DNA of 35,173 bases from Actinomortierella ambigua (Eukaryota > Mortierellomycota > Mortierellomycetes > Mortierellales > Mortierellaceae), in assembly GCA_016098155.1 (NCBI GenBank), contig JAAAJB010000315.1, forward strand, positions 6,313-41,485, in the 5' to 3' direction. Positions 21,662 through 30,791 of the stretch are shown in pieces. How positions within the stretch are numbered: position 1 is the first letter of the stretch; each line of letters opens with the position of its first letter. The notes beneath the pieces are model-generated. The model worked only from the letters and a program-made list of their open reading frames with translations. It had not been told where the DNA came from and did no database searches. Made by a program: the position numbers and the translations under genes.

Positions 21662-24541
21662 TTAATCACAAGACATGGTAGTTGGTTTCTGGAGTCTGTC
21701 ATGAACTATCCTATCTGCCACATTCTCGGGGTCGACATTACGATTGTCCTGCAGTCGATCGACCCCATGTCCATGGTCACGGTAGGCATCCTCCTCTCGA
21801 CGTCTCTCACCATCCAACTCACGCCTTTCCTCGACTTGTCCCTCATACTGCAACGGTGTTGTCCTGGTTAGAGATGGGTGGATACGACTGCTGGGTGTGT
21901 TATACATATCATCGCTTTCGATTTTGAGTGGCGGCCCCCCTGCGAGGGCCATTTCCGTGTCAGGGTAAATGGATCCTGGTGGTGGTGGTGCATGATACGA
22001 AAAAGATTGCTGTTGGGGCATGTCTGTCGCTGCTCCATGAAAGCTGCCACCGTCGATGTAGTCTCTGCTGTCGCTGGACATATGGGACTGCGGTCCCACC
22101 ATCGTTCCCACCATGTGCGATGGCGAGGCTGGTACGTGTAACGGCGGCTTGCGTCCTCGAGGTCCTCTGGCTGCAGCTGGTGGGAGCCCGCCAATGGCTG
22201 CAGCCTCAGCGGGCGTGAGCACACCTGTGCCTCTGCACAACTCGCTCTGCTGCTGGTGGCGATTCAACCCATTGCGGCGAGCAAAGGCCCGCCTACATCC
22301 TGCACACACAAAGTTCCGAGACCCTTCGTGGACTGTGGAGATGTGCCGCTGAACATCATGCATCCGCGTGAACGATTTGCCACAGGTTGGACAAGGATGA
22401 CGCGGCATCTCTGAAGGGAAATGCGTCCAGTGATGGGACAGCATATTGCATCGCTTTTCAAACACGCGCCCACAGCCTGGGTAAGCACATGGATAGGGTC
22501 TTGGCTTGCGTGAAGTCGATGTGTATCCGGAGGCGCCTGTGCCCGAAGAGGACGGTAGCATCATTTTGCCAGAGGGGTCCAATGCTGTATTGCCCGGGGT
22601 GGTAGCAGGCGGCGTGCTTGCAGAGAGCGATGGCGACGACTGTAGGGGTGTGCTCGAGGCTGGATATGCATGTGGCGAAGAAATACCTTGATGGTGCTGC
22701 AGATGGCGAACATGACCAATAGTATCCCACGAGCCTCCCTTCTCCTCGTCATCATCCTCGTCGTCGTCGTCGTCGTCGTCGTCTTCCTCCCCTTCGTCGT
22801 CATCGTCGTCGTCGTCGTCCGCCTCGTCCTCCTCTTCCTTGACTTTGTGGTCGTGTTGAAAATGTGTAGCACTCGAAATTCCGTACGATGGAATCGTGTC
22901 TTCACGAACTGGTGCACGATGCATAGGCGGCGGCGGTGTCAACTGATGATGAGGCTGACGTGGCTGCATATGCGACGACGACGATGGAGAATGTGTCTGC
23001 ATTCGAGGTGCTCCGGTTCTCTGTCCAAAGGCAGTGCTTTCGCTCGGTGGATGTGGATCTGCGTCGCCTCGTACAGTCGGGTCTTTGGTTTGATCATGCG
23101 CGTGCTGTTGTTGCTGCCATCGCCCTTCCTCGCCAGACTCGCTCCCGTGAGTCACGCCCCATGTCCCGCGATCCTGCTCGTGATCGTAGAGGCGATGATC
23201 CCGTCCCACGGACTCATAGTTGGGACGGCCTTGGAGGCGATAGTCTGAGGAGTATGGATCCGGGGAGGGCCATTCTTCATTCGACCTCGCAGCAGCGACT
23301 CCCCGATCACGAGGCGACGGGAGTGGCTGCGGGTGCGGGTGCGGCTGCGCGGTCGAGAATCGGTGTGATGCAGGCGGCGGATAGTGAGATGCGTGGTGAG
23401 GCCGTACATGGTAGTAAGGGCGAAGAGGACTGCTGCCTTTGGGATGATCAATGGCCATGTCTGTATCGTCAGCTTTTGCCTGCCACCTGTTTAACAATGT
23501 ACTGTCACGCTCGACTTCATGGCCACGTCCCTCATGGGATGGCATCAATGACAAGTGCTTGGGAGGCAGAATGGGTTTTGGATGGTGATTTGATGAAGGA
23601 GGGACATAAGGCGAGAATCGCTCATGATCCTTGTGCGTGGCGCTGTGGTGTGAACGAGGGGTGTGCTGGGGTGGGTGCGGTGGATGATGTGGATGTTGTG
23701 AAAAAGACGATGGTGACATTAGATGACTCCGACTGCTTTGAGAGGCTCCAGAGGCCGGGGAGTCAGGGCTGGATCCCCATCCATAGTGCTTGCGATGGCT
23801 GCCTGGAAGGGTGTGATGAGGCGACTCGAACAATGCTGAGGCATGAGCCTGGTTGAATTCGGTGCGTGTACGGTCCTGCTGCTGTTGTTGCTGTTGTTGC
23901 TGTTGTTGTCGTTGATGTTGTTGTCGTTGTTGTAGTTGTTGTTGTTGTTGTTGTTGTTGTTGTTGCTGTTGCTGTTGTTGGTCACGATCGTGACCATGCT
24001 CACTGTCGTCCTCAGAACGCTGCGCAGGAGACGGGTGGTCAGCACCCCCCGCTTGTCTGCTTTGGCGGTCTCTTGATTCTGGTATGTGCAGCGTCTTGTC
24101 TGCTGCGTCTGCAGAATTGGCAACGTCTATCCCCAGCCCAACAATAGTTGGATCGCTCTCCACGTCTCCACGGCCAATTGCAATTACTGGCACTGTCGCG
24201 GATGTTGGCGAAGGCGAAGGCTCCTGCGATGGGTGCACGGGTGAAGCGGCCTCGGTCAAAGGGTCTGTGTTTGGAACGGCCACGGTGGTGTGGCTGCGAT
24301 AGGGTTGCGGCTGCTGAGGGTGCTTGTAGATGGTATCCAGAGAAGTGACACGGGTCTTGTCGTTACGCCGGATGCTGGTGAAAGTCAGGTGGATGGCATC
24401 GGTCGGGGACACCCGACGATGTGAAGGCATCGTCACTGTAGCCACAGCAAGGGTGGGGAAAGGTAAGGGCGGCAGTGATGGCTGCTGCGCAACAGCTGTT
24501 GGAGCCGCGTCGATTCGAGTGCGGCGATCGTCGTTGTGCAT
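21662..24541 (-). CDS. C2H2 zinc-finger protein with polyGln and acidic tracts
   Basis: A single-exon 959-residue protein, probably a nuclear DNA-binding regulator. Three adjacent fingers lie in the C-terminal half: CAYPGC..HHWTH (from about 684), CPTCGKSF..H..H (about 714) and CAGCRRAF..H..C (about 744). The third ends in Cys rather than His (C2HC). Before them is a Gln tract with Leu/Arg/His interruptions (about 186-225), His/Pro/Ser-rich sequence, and a run of Asp/Glu (about 563-603) that could act as an activation or interaction region. The residues after the fingers (RGPRGRKPPLHVP) look like an AT-hook-type basic patch. The whole-length open frame and the continuous protein-like composition support one exon. 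The target and pathway are not recognisable. Antisense frames up to 306 codons across the repeats are shadows. Confidence 0.82.
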   Translation of the reverse strand: MHNDDRRTRIDAAPTAVAQQPSLPPLPFPTLAVATVTMPSHRRVSPTDAIHLTFTSIRRNDKTRVTSLDTIYKHPQQPQPYRSHTTVAVPNTDPLTEAASPVHPSQEPSPSPTSATVPVIAIGRGDVESDPTIVGLGIDVANSADAADKTLHIPESRDRQSRQAGGADHPSPAQRSEDDSEHGHDRDQQQQQQQQQQQQQQQLQQRQQHQRQQQQQQQQQQQDRTRTEFNQAHASALFESPHHTLPGSHRKHYGWGSSPDSPASGASQSSRSHLMSPSSFSQHPHHPPHPPQHTPRSHHSATHKDHERFSPYVPPSSNHHPKPILPPKHLSLMPSHEGRGHEVERDSTLLNRWQAKADDTDMAIDHPKGSSPLRPYYHVRPHHASHYPPPASHRFSTAQPHPHPQPLPSPRDRGVAAARSNEEWPSPDPYSSDYRLQGRPNYESVGRDHRLYDHEQDRGTWGVTHGSESGEEGRWQQQQHAHDQTKDPTVRGDADPHPPSESTAFGQRTGAPRMQTHSPSSSSHMQPRQPHHQLTPPPPMHRAPVREDTIPSYGISSATHFQHDHKVKEEEDEADDDDDDDDEGEEDDDDDDDDEDDDEEKGGSWDTIGHVRHLQHHQGISSPHAYPASSTPLQSSPSLSASTPPATTPGNTALDPSGKMMLPSSSGTGASGYTSTSRKPRPYPCAYPGCGRVFEKRCNMLSHHWTHFPSEMPRHPCPTCGKSFTRMHDVQRHISTVHEGSRNFVCAGCRRAFARRNGLNRHQQQSELCRGTGVLTPAEAAAIGGLPPAAARGPRGRKPPLHVPASPSHMVGTMVGPQSHMSSDSRDYIDGGSFHGAATDMPQQQSFSYHAPPPPGSIYPDTEMALAGGPPLKIESDDMYNTPSSRIHPSLTRTTPLQYEGQVEERRELDGERRREEDAYRDHGHGVDRLQDNRNVDPENVADRIVHDRLQKPTTMSCD
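22735..22855 (-). repeat. GAC/GAG tract encoding an acidic run
   Basis: Near-uninterrupted Asp/Glu codons in the zinc-finger gene, on the + strand read as GTC/CTC-type triplets. The acidic stretch spans about 40 residues, upstream of the three fingers. Confidence 0.85.
23868..23985 (-). repeat. CAA/CAG trinucleotide tract encoding polyGln
   Basis: Mixed CAA/CAG codons interrupted by Leu, Arg and His codons inside the zinc-finger gene. Such tracts commonly vary in length between strains. Confidence 0.85.
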
Positions 24542-26324
24542 TCAGTGTACGATCCTTCTCTTTCTCTTTCTCTCATACACACACACAAAAGCCTCTCTCT
24601 CTCTCTTTCTTTCTTTCTTTCTCTCTCTCTCTTTCTCGCTCTCTGTCCGACTTCCGAGGGCGGAGCAGGTGCTAGAATCCTAGGTGTCGTTCGAGAGGAG
24701 GGAGTGAAAGTAGGCAGAAATTGTCAGTAATCGATTTCATGGAACAACGTCCGTCGTGGGCGCGTGGCAGGAGGCGCCCAAACATCATCGATACAGATAC
24801 ACCGAGAGAAGAAGGGAAAGGAAGGGAAGGGAAGGGAGGGTGCAGCAGCGGAATGACGCATAGCAAGCACAAGAGAGAAGTAACAGAAGGGGGAGTTCAC
24901 CTCGCCCCTCCGTTCTTGTGCTCCGCCGCCAGGATGAGGACAAGTGTCGCAAAGAACAGTGGCTGGTTGAACGGGCTGAATAATGGAACCAACCGAAGGT
25001 TTGCACTGCTGCACCACAAGCTGCGCTGTGGGAGGATGCCACAATCAATTCCACATGAATGTACAACCATTCCCGGCAGGAGAAGGGTCAGGGGAAAAGG
25101 AGACAGACTGTTGTTAGTTGTTGTTGCTGCTGTTGCTGAGGCAGCAACAATAGCAGCAACAACAACAACAATAACAGCAGCAGCAGCAAAAGCGAACGTA
25201 GGGAAGGGGGGGGGAGGGTGATGACAAGAAACGCCGCAGGAGGCACAATTGAATCGTCCTCTTCCATACCTCTCCCACCCGGACAATTGGGAGGGGCACA
25301 AATGTAACAGTGAATGTCCTGGTAGGGAGCCGGCAGCCGATGTCGGTGGAGAATGACGGCAAAAGAGGGTGAAAGGTGAGAGGGTGAAGGTGGGCGTGAG
25401 AGAGAGATAGAGAGAGAAACAAAGAGAGGAGAGACAGAAAAGCCTAGTGCTGTGACCTTTCGCAGTAAGGCGCTGATTAGAAATTGAGCCTCGCGAGTTG
25501 AACGCAGAGTGCATGCTGCCACTTGCATCCATCTCTTTTCTCAAGTTCATGTATACAAGAACCTTGGGGAAGAAGGACAGAACGAGTATGAAGGTGAGAG
25601 AGTTCATGCGGTGTGTGCTTTGCTTTGTTGTAGTGCTACTTACGACTGAGAGGGCTCTCTCTCTCTCTCTCTCGCACGCTGTCTTCCTGCAAAGTAAATA
25701 AGAGTGAACCCCAAGACGAAGAGAATGACAACAGCCAAGGCAACAGACGAGCTGTCTAGTCTAGGGGTGGCGAACTCGAGTGATGAGGGTCGTGAAGAAG
25801 AGCGGAAAGAGAAGGGCAGATTGAGCGTGCGATGGTGGAGGTGGAGGGGGATGGTAGTGTTGTGATGACGGCGAACAATCCACAGAAAGCGCAGATGGAA
25901 TGAGAGAGGTCACTTTCGCCTTCCATTTTGGAGGGCCGCAGCCTTTGCAACTACGGTAAAATCAAGTTACTTCCTTCTCCCAGCAATCCGTACACAAATC
26001 TAATGCCTGAAGCAAGGGCCACTACAAGGAGGAGAGTATCGAATGTGCTTCTCTCTTTACTTCACCCAGTATGAAAGAAAAAATATGCGCGCCTCCTAAT
26101 ACTACAGAAAGGTCGCAGGGCGCTGCACCGCCTTATCATGCAATTGCCGAGCTATGATGACGGAAGGTAAAAAACGGTATTACAATGGCCTGCATACGAT
26201 AGATCTCTCACAGGCTTGTTCGTCGCCAGGTAGTGCCTCTGAAAGCGACACGCTGCTTAAAGAAACGAAAAGCGCTTAAAAAAGGATATGCTTTTCAGGC
26301 CTGATTTCCTCCTCAAGACGTCAG
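24542..26324. other. 1.8-kb intergenic region, low complexity, no gene recognised
   Basis: Contains CT/CTTT microsatellites (about 24590-24645), GGGAA repeats near 24810-24840, CAA/CAG-type repeats near 25105-25195 and CT repeats near 25655-25675. Minus-strand ORFs here (up to 236 codons) are made of Ser/Leu/Ala/Val runs from the repeats and resemble no protein. It likely holds the zinc-finger promoter and the BUR1 3' UTR. Confidence 0.5.
24590..24645. repeat. CT/CTTT microsatellite
   Basis: A long pyrimidine tract about 50-100 nt upstream of the zinc-finger start codon (GA/GAAA on its coding strand), probably in its promoter or leader. Confidence 0.75.
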
Positions 26325-28830
26325 CTACGGCCGCCGAGTGGCACTCGAATGGCCATTGACAGGGGCTGGAGGTAGACTGGCAGCGCCAGTGGGCTTGGGA
26401 GGTAAAGGAATTGGTCGGTAGTTAGCCGCCGTACTCGTGTGGTGCCGACTGCCGCCACCACCACCACCACCTCCTCCTCCTCCTCCTCCTCCTCCTCCTC
26501 CTCCACCACCACCACCACCACCTGGCCCCTTGCTGCTGTCCCGTCGGTTGTTGTGGTACTCGTCTCCATGCCCGCCATAGTGCCCCTGATTATAGCCACC
26601 CGATGGACGGTAACCGGGAGCGCCCCCTGCTCGACCGTCAGCTGCACCATGGCGCGGAGGTGCATGATGTCCATGCGTGCCGCTTAAGCCAGTATGCGAC
26701 GAATGGTGATGATGACCTCCATGGCTTACGACAGGTGGTTGTTGAGAGCCGTGGCGTTCCTGCGCTTGTTGCTCGTGTTTACGCTGACGGTCATATTCAT
26801 GACTTGCCTCATACACAGGCAGCCTATGTAGGGCGTTGTACAAAAACACCAATAGTGATAAAGCAGTTGAGTGCATGCACAACCTGCCAGCAATGATGCC
26901 CACACATGTCCACTACAGGTATTCCTGGGGCTGAGTTGCCTGCTAGCAACCCAAATATTTCAGAGACTCTACAATACGTAGTAACTCTCCGTGTGAAAAG
27001 AACGGGATCAGTAAACATACTTTCCAATGGTGGCCGGCATAGGGTCGACCCACAGGTAATCATGATCTGACGCTTGGAATGCTGTCAGTCGCTTCTTCGG
27101 GTCCAACACCAGGAGCTTATCCATTAGATCCGCAGCAAGCGATCCATACCTACGTCAGATTGAAATCAATTGAACAGAGTCCGTAATTCGCGTGCTTTTC
27201 GACACACTTTTCTTTTTGACAAGCTTCGACAAAAAAGGTTGACTTACGGTTCAAACTCCTCTTTCAGTTTGCGAGGGTAATTGCGGTTAACCTGAAAAAC
27301 GACGCCTTTCTCCTCCAGCCCTGGGAGAGATGACCAACCAGGCATGGTCTCTTCAGTTGGAGAGCCACAGAGCTGGAAGATTTTATCCAGCTGATCTTGA
27401 TCCGATGCGCCCTGTAGAATGGGTCGACCAAACAGCATTTCTCCAAAGACGCAGCTATCGAGTTAAGAAAAAAAAAGAAAAGAAAAAGATGTGAATACAT
27501 GTACTCGTCACATCATACATTCAATAAAATAACAATAACAAAAAGATGGCAAATGACAAATAACAATGAGCGCTGCTGAGAATACTAACCCAATTCCCCA
27601 CATATCCACGGCGGGGCCATATTTCTTCTCCCCTAGGAAGAGTTCAGGCGGACGATACCATCGGGTCACGACTTTGGACGTATAGTCCTCACCCTCAGGT
27701 TTAAAAGGTCTTGCTAAACCGAAATCCGCAATTTTGAGAGTTCCGTTGTTGCTTATCAACAAGTTGGCTGCCTTCATGTCACGATGCAGAATTTTTTGCT
27801 TAAAGAGAACATGTGCAATGGAGACACGTTAGTGTTTCGACGTCAAAAGCGAGCGTCGTAATCTCGTGCTGCATCCCAAGACTTACTGCGTGCATGTAGA
27901 TGGTACCCTCCAGAAGCTGCTTCATGTATAGCTTGATTTGAGGAATGGTGAGTCGCACCTTTGGGTTATTTAAAAGTCCACTCAAATCGTGATCGAGGTA
28001 GGGGAACACCATGTAGATTGTTGCCCGACTGCGATTGCTCCGAGATCCTATCATATTCAAAAAAAAAAAAAATGTGCAAGGCGGTCAAAAGGAGAGCTTC
28101 ATAGTGACCGAATTCATACGACCTTAACACGCATCCCTACCCGAACCTGGTGAGATGGCAATATCGAGCAGCGGTACAATGTTCTCGTGCCTCAAACGCT
28201 TTAGGATCTTGATCTCCCTAAGCGCCGTAATAGGGACCCCTTCATTTTCATTGTGCATTAGGATGCGCTTCATCGCCACTAACTCTCCTGAACCCTTTCG
28301 TCGGGCTTTATGCACTTCTCTTGTAAGAGGCAATTCCCACGGTATGGAAGAGTTGGTGTTGCATCAAGGTTCACGTTGGCGACAGCAAGAGCCACAAAGA
28401 AAGAGATAGTTGTAAGAATAATAAAAAAAGTGGTTAGACACTGAACAGTGTAATAAAAAAAAAAAAAAAGGGCCTCATCCTTTTTGTTACAGGTTTGTCT
28501 TACCCGAATGTGCCCTCTCCTAGCTTGTGCACCACTTCAAAGTCAACATATTGCGAACAACCTCGGAATGCCTTCAGCTATTGCAGACCAAAACGAGGAT
28601 GATGTTAGTCTCATTAGTCCCTTGTTTACCCCGACACTTCCTTGCGACATGATGCATGTTTGTACCTCCTTCCGCCTCGTAGGGCTTGGGCTATGGGTAT
28701 TGTTGGCAGAGACTGGAGGGCTTGCTGGCAATTGATTGCGTCCAAATGAAGCATTTTGCGCCTGCGACCGCTTGGGAGGATGCTGCTGCTGATGCTGATG
28801 GTCTGCAAGATCTTCGTGAGCACGCTTCAT
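26325..28830 (-). CDS. BUR1: BUR1/CDK9-type cyclin-dependent kinase (P-TEFb catalytic subunit)
   Basis: Phosphorylates the RNA polymerase II C-terminal domain and Spt5 to promote elongation. Eight exons: 28830-28666, 28577-28504, 28319-28141, 28047-27887, 27798-27590, 27454-27248, 27149-27021 and 26823-26325. They total 1,623 nt and 540 residues. The Gly loop GEGTFG is at 75-80, ATP-Lys is K97 (VAMK), the cyclin-binding helix is PITALRE, the catalytic loop is HRDMKAAN (Asp200), DFG is 218-220, and the T-loop [14 protein letters not shown] (Thr233) has the CDK9/Bur1 form. FRGC before the kinase domain is a Bur1 hallmark. The last exon is His/Gly-rich with a run of about 25 Gly (encoded at about 26456-26528), probably disordered. 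Two introns use AAG acceptors (before 28319 and 27798), slightly weaker than the others. Confidence 0.93.
26456..26528 (-). repeat. GGT/GGA tract encoding poly-Gly in BUR1
   Basis: About 25 consecutive Gly codons; GGT codons flank a central GGA block. It is located after the kinase domain. Confidence 0.85.
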
Positions 28831-29640
28831 GACAGAGAGTGTTTGGCTGTAGTGTCGATGGGGGACGAGCGAAAAGAGGCACAGTTTGAGTTTTCTTCGA
28901 ATTTTTGAGGCTTAGCTGTCAGGCTTATCTTGGTGAGGGCAATTTACTTTCTGGGTGCACCGTGTGCAAGCCAGTGCACACTCCTGCCCCAAGATCCCGC
29001 AAGCAACAAAGCAAGGAAATCCAGTTCGCGGATACTGGTCTTTAGCCAGGTGAAGGAGAAACCCTCGCAGAGCCCATCGTCCGACCGGTCTGTCTTGAGA
29101 GTGTGGTCGCTCCGAATTGACCGCCAGGCAAACCATAGTGCGGTCTGGTCTGAGTGAGCTCTTGGCATCGTGGGCATCTCAAGCCGCGTTCATACTCCAC
29201 AAGAGCGCGCGAGGAGTAATACAGGGAGGAAGGCCTTGATTGAAACGCCACCAGAAGTGCGTACCTGGTGGAGGTGTGCAGTCGGCTAACCTGTTACAGA
29301 GGGTCGAAGGGTGGGTGGCCGCCTCGCTTGCAAGGCTTCGGCTGATGATTGAAGAAGTCAAGGTAGGCGCACGAATAAGCGGACTCTGCATTTGATGCAC
29401 CGACAAGGTATTTGGCACCAGAAGTTTCAGAGGACCTGACAGATAACTGTAAGCTTGTGAGTAACGTCTCTGTATCCACCTTTTTAAAGGACAATGTAAA
29501 CGTACACACATATATACACAAAGGTTATCTAGTGCTATTTCTAGGATGGCATTCATTTTTGCTGCCTCGATGGAAGAAACTCGGAGATCTTTATCTTGCT
29601 TGCGCCTGTCTCTTTGCCCCAATAGAATAGGCTGAAAGCC
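28831..29640. other. BUR1 upstream region, no supported gene
   Basis: Holds the BUR1 promoter. A minus-strand ORF of 74 codons (29136-28912) encodes a Cys-rich C-terminus (CALACTRCTQKVNCP) that could be the relic of a zinc-binding domain, but I recognise no family. The rest appears to be non-coding or mobile-element debris. Confidence 0.4.
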
Positions 29641-30060
29641 TCTTGTGATCCCGAAGTACATAAGACGGAGGTAAATATCAATAGTTCTCTGAAGAAGATA
29701 AACAACGCGGTCGATGCGGATATTCCACTTGCTGATGAGATATCTACCCTTCAGTATGCTATGCCAGCATCCAATCCGGTGGTTGGCCGTCATCTCTTGG
29801 CCCTCCAAATTCCACTGAACCCCCCCCCCTCCGTGAACAGAATGTTTCGTAGAAACCACACCATTCTGTAGTACGCTGTATTTCCTCTCTCTTGTTGAGC
29901 CACTTGCTCTCAATATACTTGATCAGGTTGGTCTGTGTGGGAAACGCAGCTTTGAGTTGGCGCCATTTGGTTTTCTGATCGACCGCATTTGCGGCGTTGC
30001 GAACGGCGTGACGGGGCAGCCTCATCTTGGCGCACTGCTCTCTCTACAAATTGCATTCTT
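29640..30060 (-). pseudogene. Mutator-like (MULE) transposase C-terminal remnant
   Basis: Two minus-strand frames joined across a C-run at 29821-29829 resemble the end of a MULE transposase. The first frame has WRQLKAAFPTQTNLIKYIES followed by KWLNKREE, similar to the helical block after the DDE domain. The second has TANHRIGCWHSILKGRYL and then RIDRVVYLLQ, similar to the TNNxIESWHxxLK..YL..RRxRIDRLIYIL pattern. A TAG precedes the first segment (about 30046) and the frames do not join, so it is not functional. Upstream catalytic residues are absent. The homopolymer suggests how the frame was lost. Family assignment is by remembered motif shape and is moderate. Confidence 0.5.
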
Positions 30061-30479
30061 CGTGCTGAAATTGAGAACCAAGCATACTCGTTACAAATGC
30101 CAAAGAAAATCAAAACAATTGGATCACTCACTAAATTGAGCTGCCTCAGCTATCTCTCCCAAATGTGGTGAAAAGCACAATAAAAACATAGGCATGAGGA
30201 AAGGCTGCCTGCATCGAGACGAACTCGATCGCAGCGCAATCTACCATTAAAGCTTCGGCTTCCAGGATGCAGTCGTATTTCAACCACTTCAGCCATGTCT
30301 TGTGCGCGTATCTGATAGGATATGGAAACGCGATACAATCATTTTGTTACAAACTTACTGTGGTTCAAACATGCAGGCCAAAAATGCGACGAGAACACCT
30401 CTTGATTTTCATTATTGACGAACAGCGTAAACAATCATCACCATGTTGCCCTTCTCGATCGAAACAGTATATTTAACGG

Positions 30480-30790
30480 TGCTGTGAGTCGAGTCCGTGT
30501 TGTGTAAGGGGCAGTGTGTACATGAGGGAAGAAGACAATTGTTTATTTGTTCACGGATTCTTCGTAGCTACCGCTTGGTGCAACTATAGATCTACCAGTC
30601 ATAAATAGAGCGTCTTTAGTATTTAGGTCTACCAGTAATGATAGTTACTGCTCAACGTGGTGCAGAACAAAGTACATGTTTTCATGAAGCCAACTCTTAC
30701 CTATAAGTCATGCGTCAACATGGGGCCCCTCCGGAATCGGATCGATGAGAGGAGCTTGGGATACCCAGCAGTATACAGTAAACGGGTGTT
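30480..30790. other. AT-rich region 3' of the Fanzor-like remnant with short repeats and a hairpin
   Basis: Contains TAGATCTACCAG (30587-30598) and TAGGTCTACCAG (30624-30635). The latter overlaps a perfect 6-bp hairpin, CAGTAA/TTACTG with a 6-nt loop (30633-30650). The 12-mer TAGGTCTACCAG recurs at 34659-34670. No coding sequence is seen. Confidence 0.45.
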
Positions 30791-30791
30791 C

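Noticed and set aside
22936..23856. 306-codon + strand ORF opposite the zinc-finger gene
   Set aside because: Arises from repeat-rich antisense sequence; the composition is not protein-like, and the minus-strand protein has real fingers.
23868..23985. CRISPR-like or tandem-array interpretation of the CAA/CAG tract
   Set aside because: It is an ordinary coding trinucleotide repeat in a eukaryotic gene.
24897..25607. 236-codon minus-strand ORF with hydrophobic runs
   Set aside because: The runs are translations of CT, CAA and CAG microsatellites; no conserved motif or signal peptide logic.
30290..30375. tRNA suggested by GGTTCAAAC near 30363
   Set aside because: No D-arm, anticodon arm or acceptor stem upstream.
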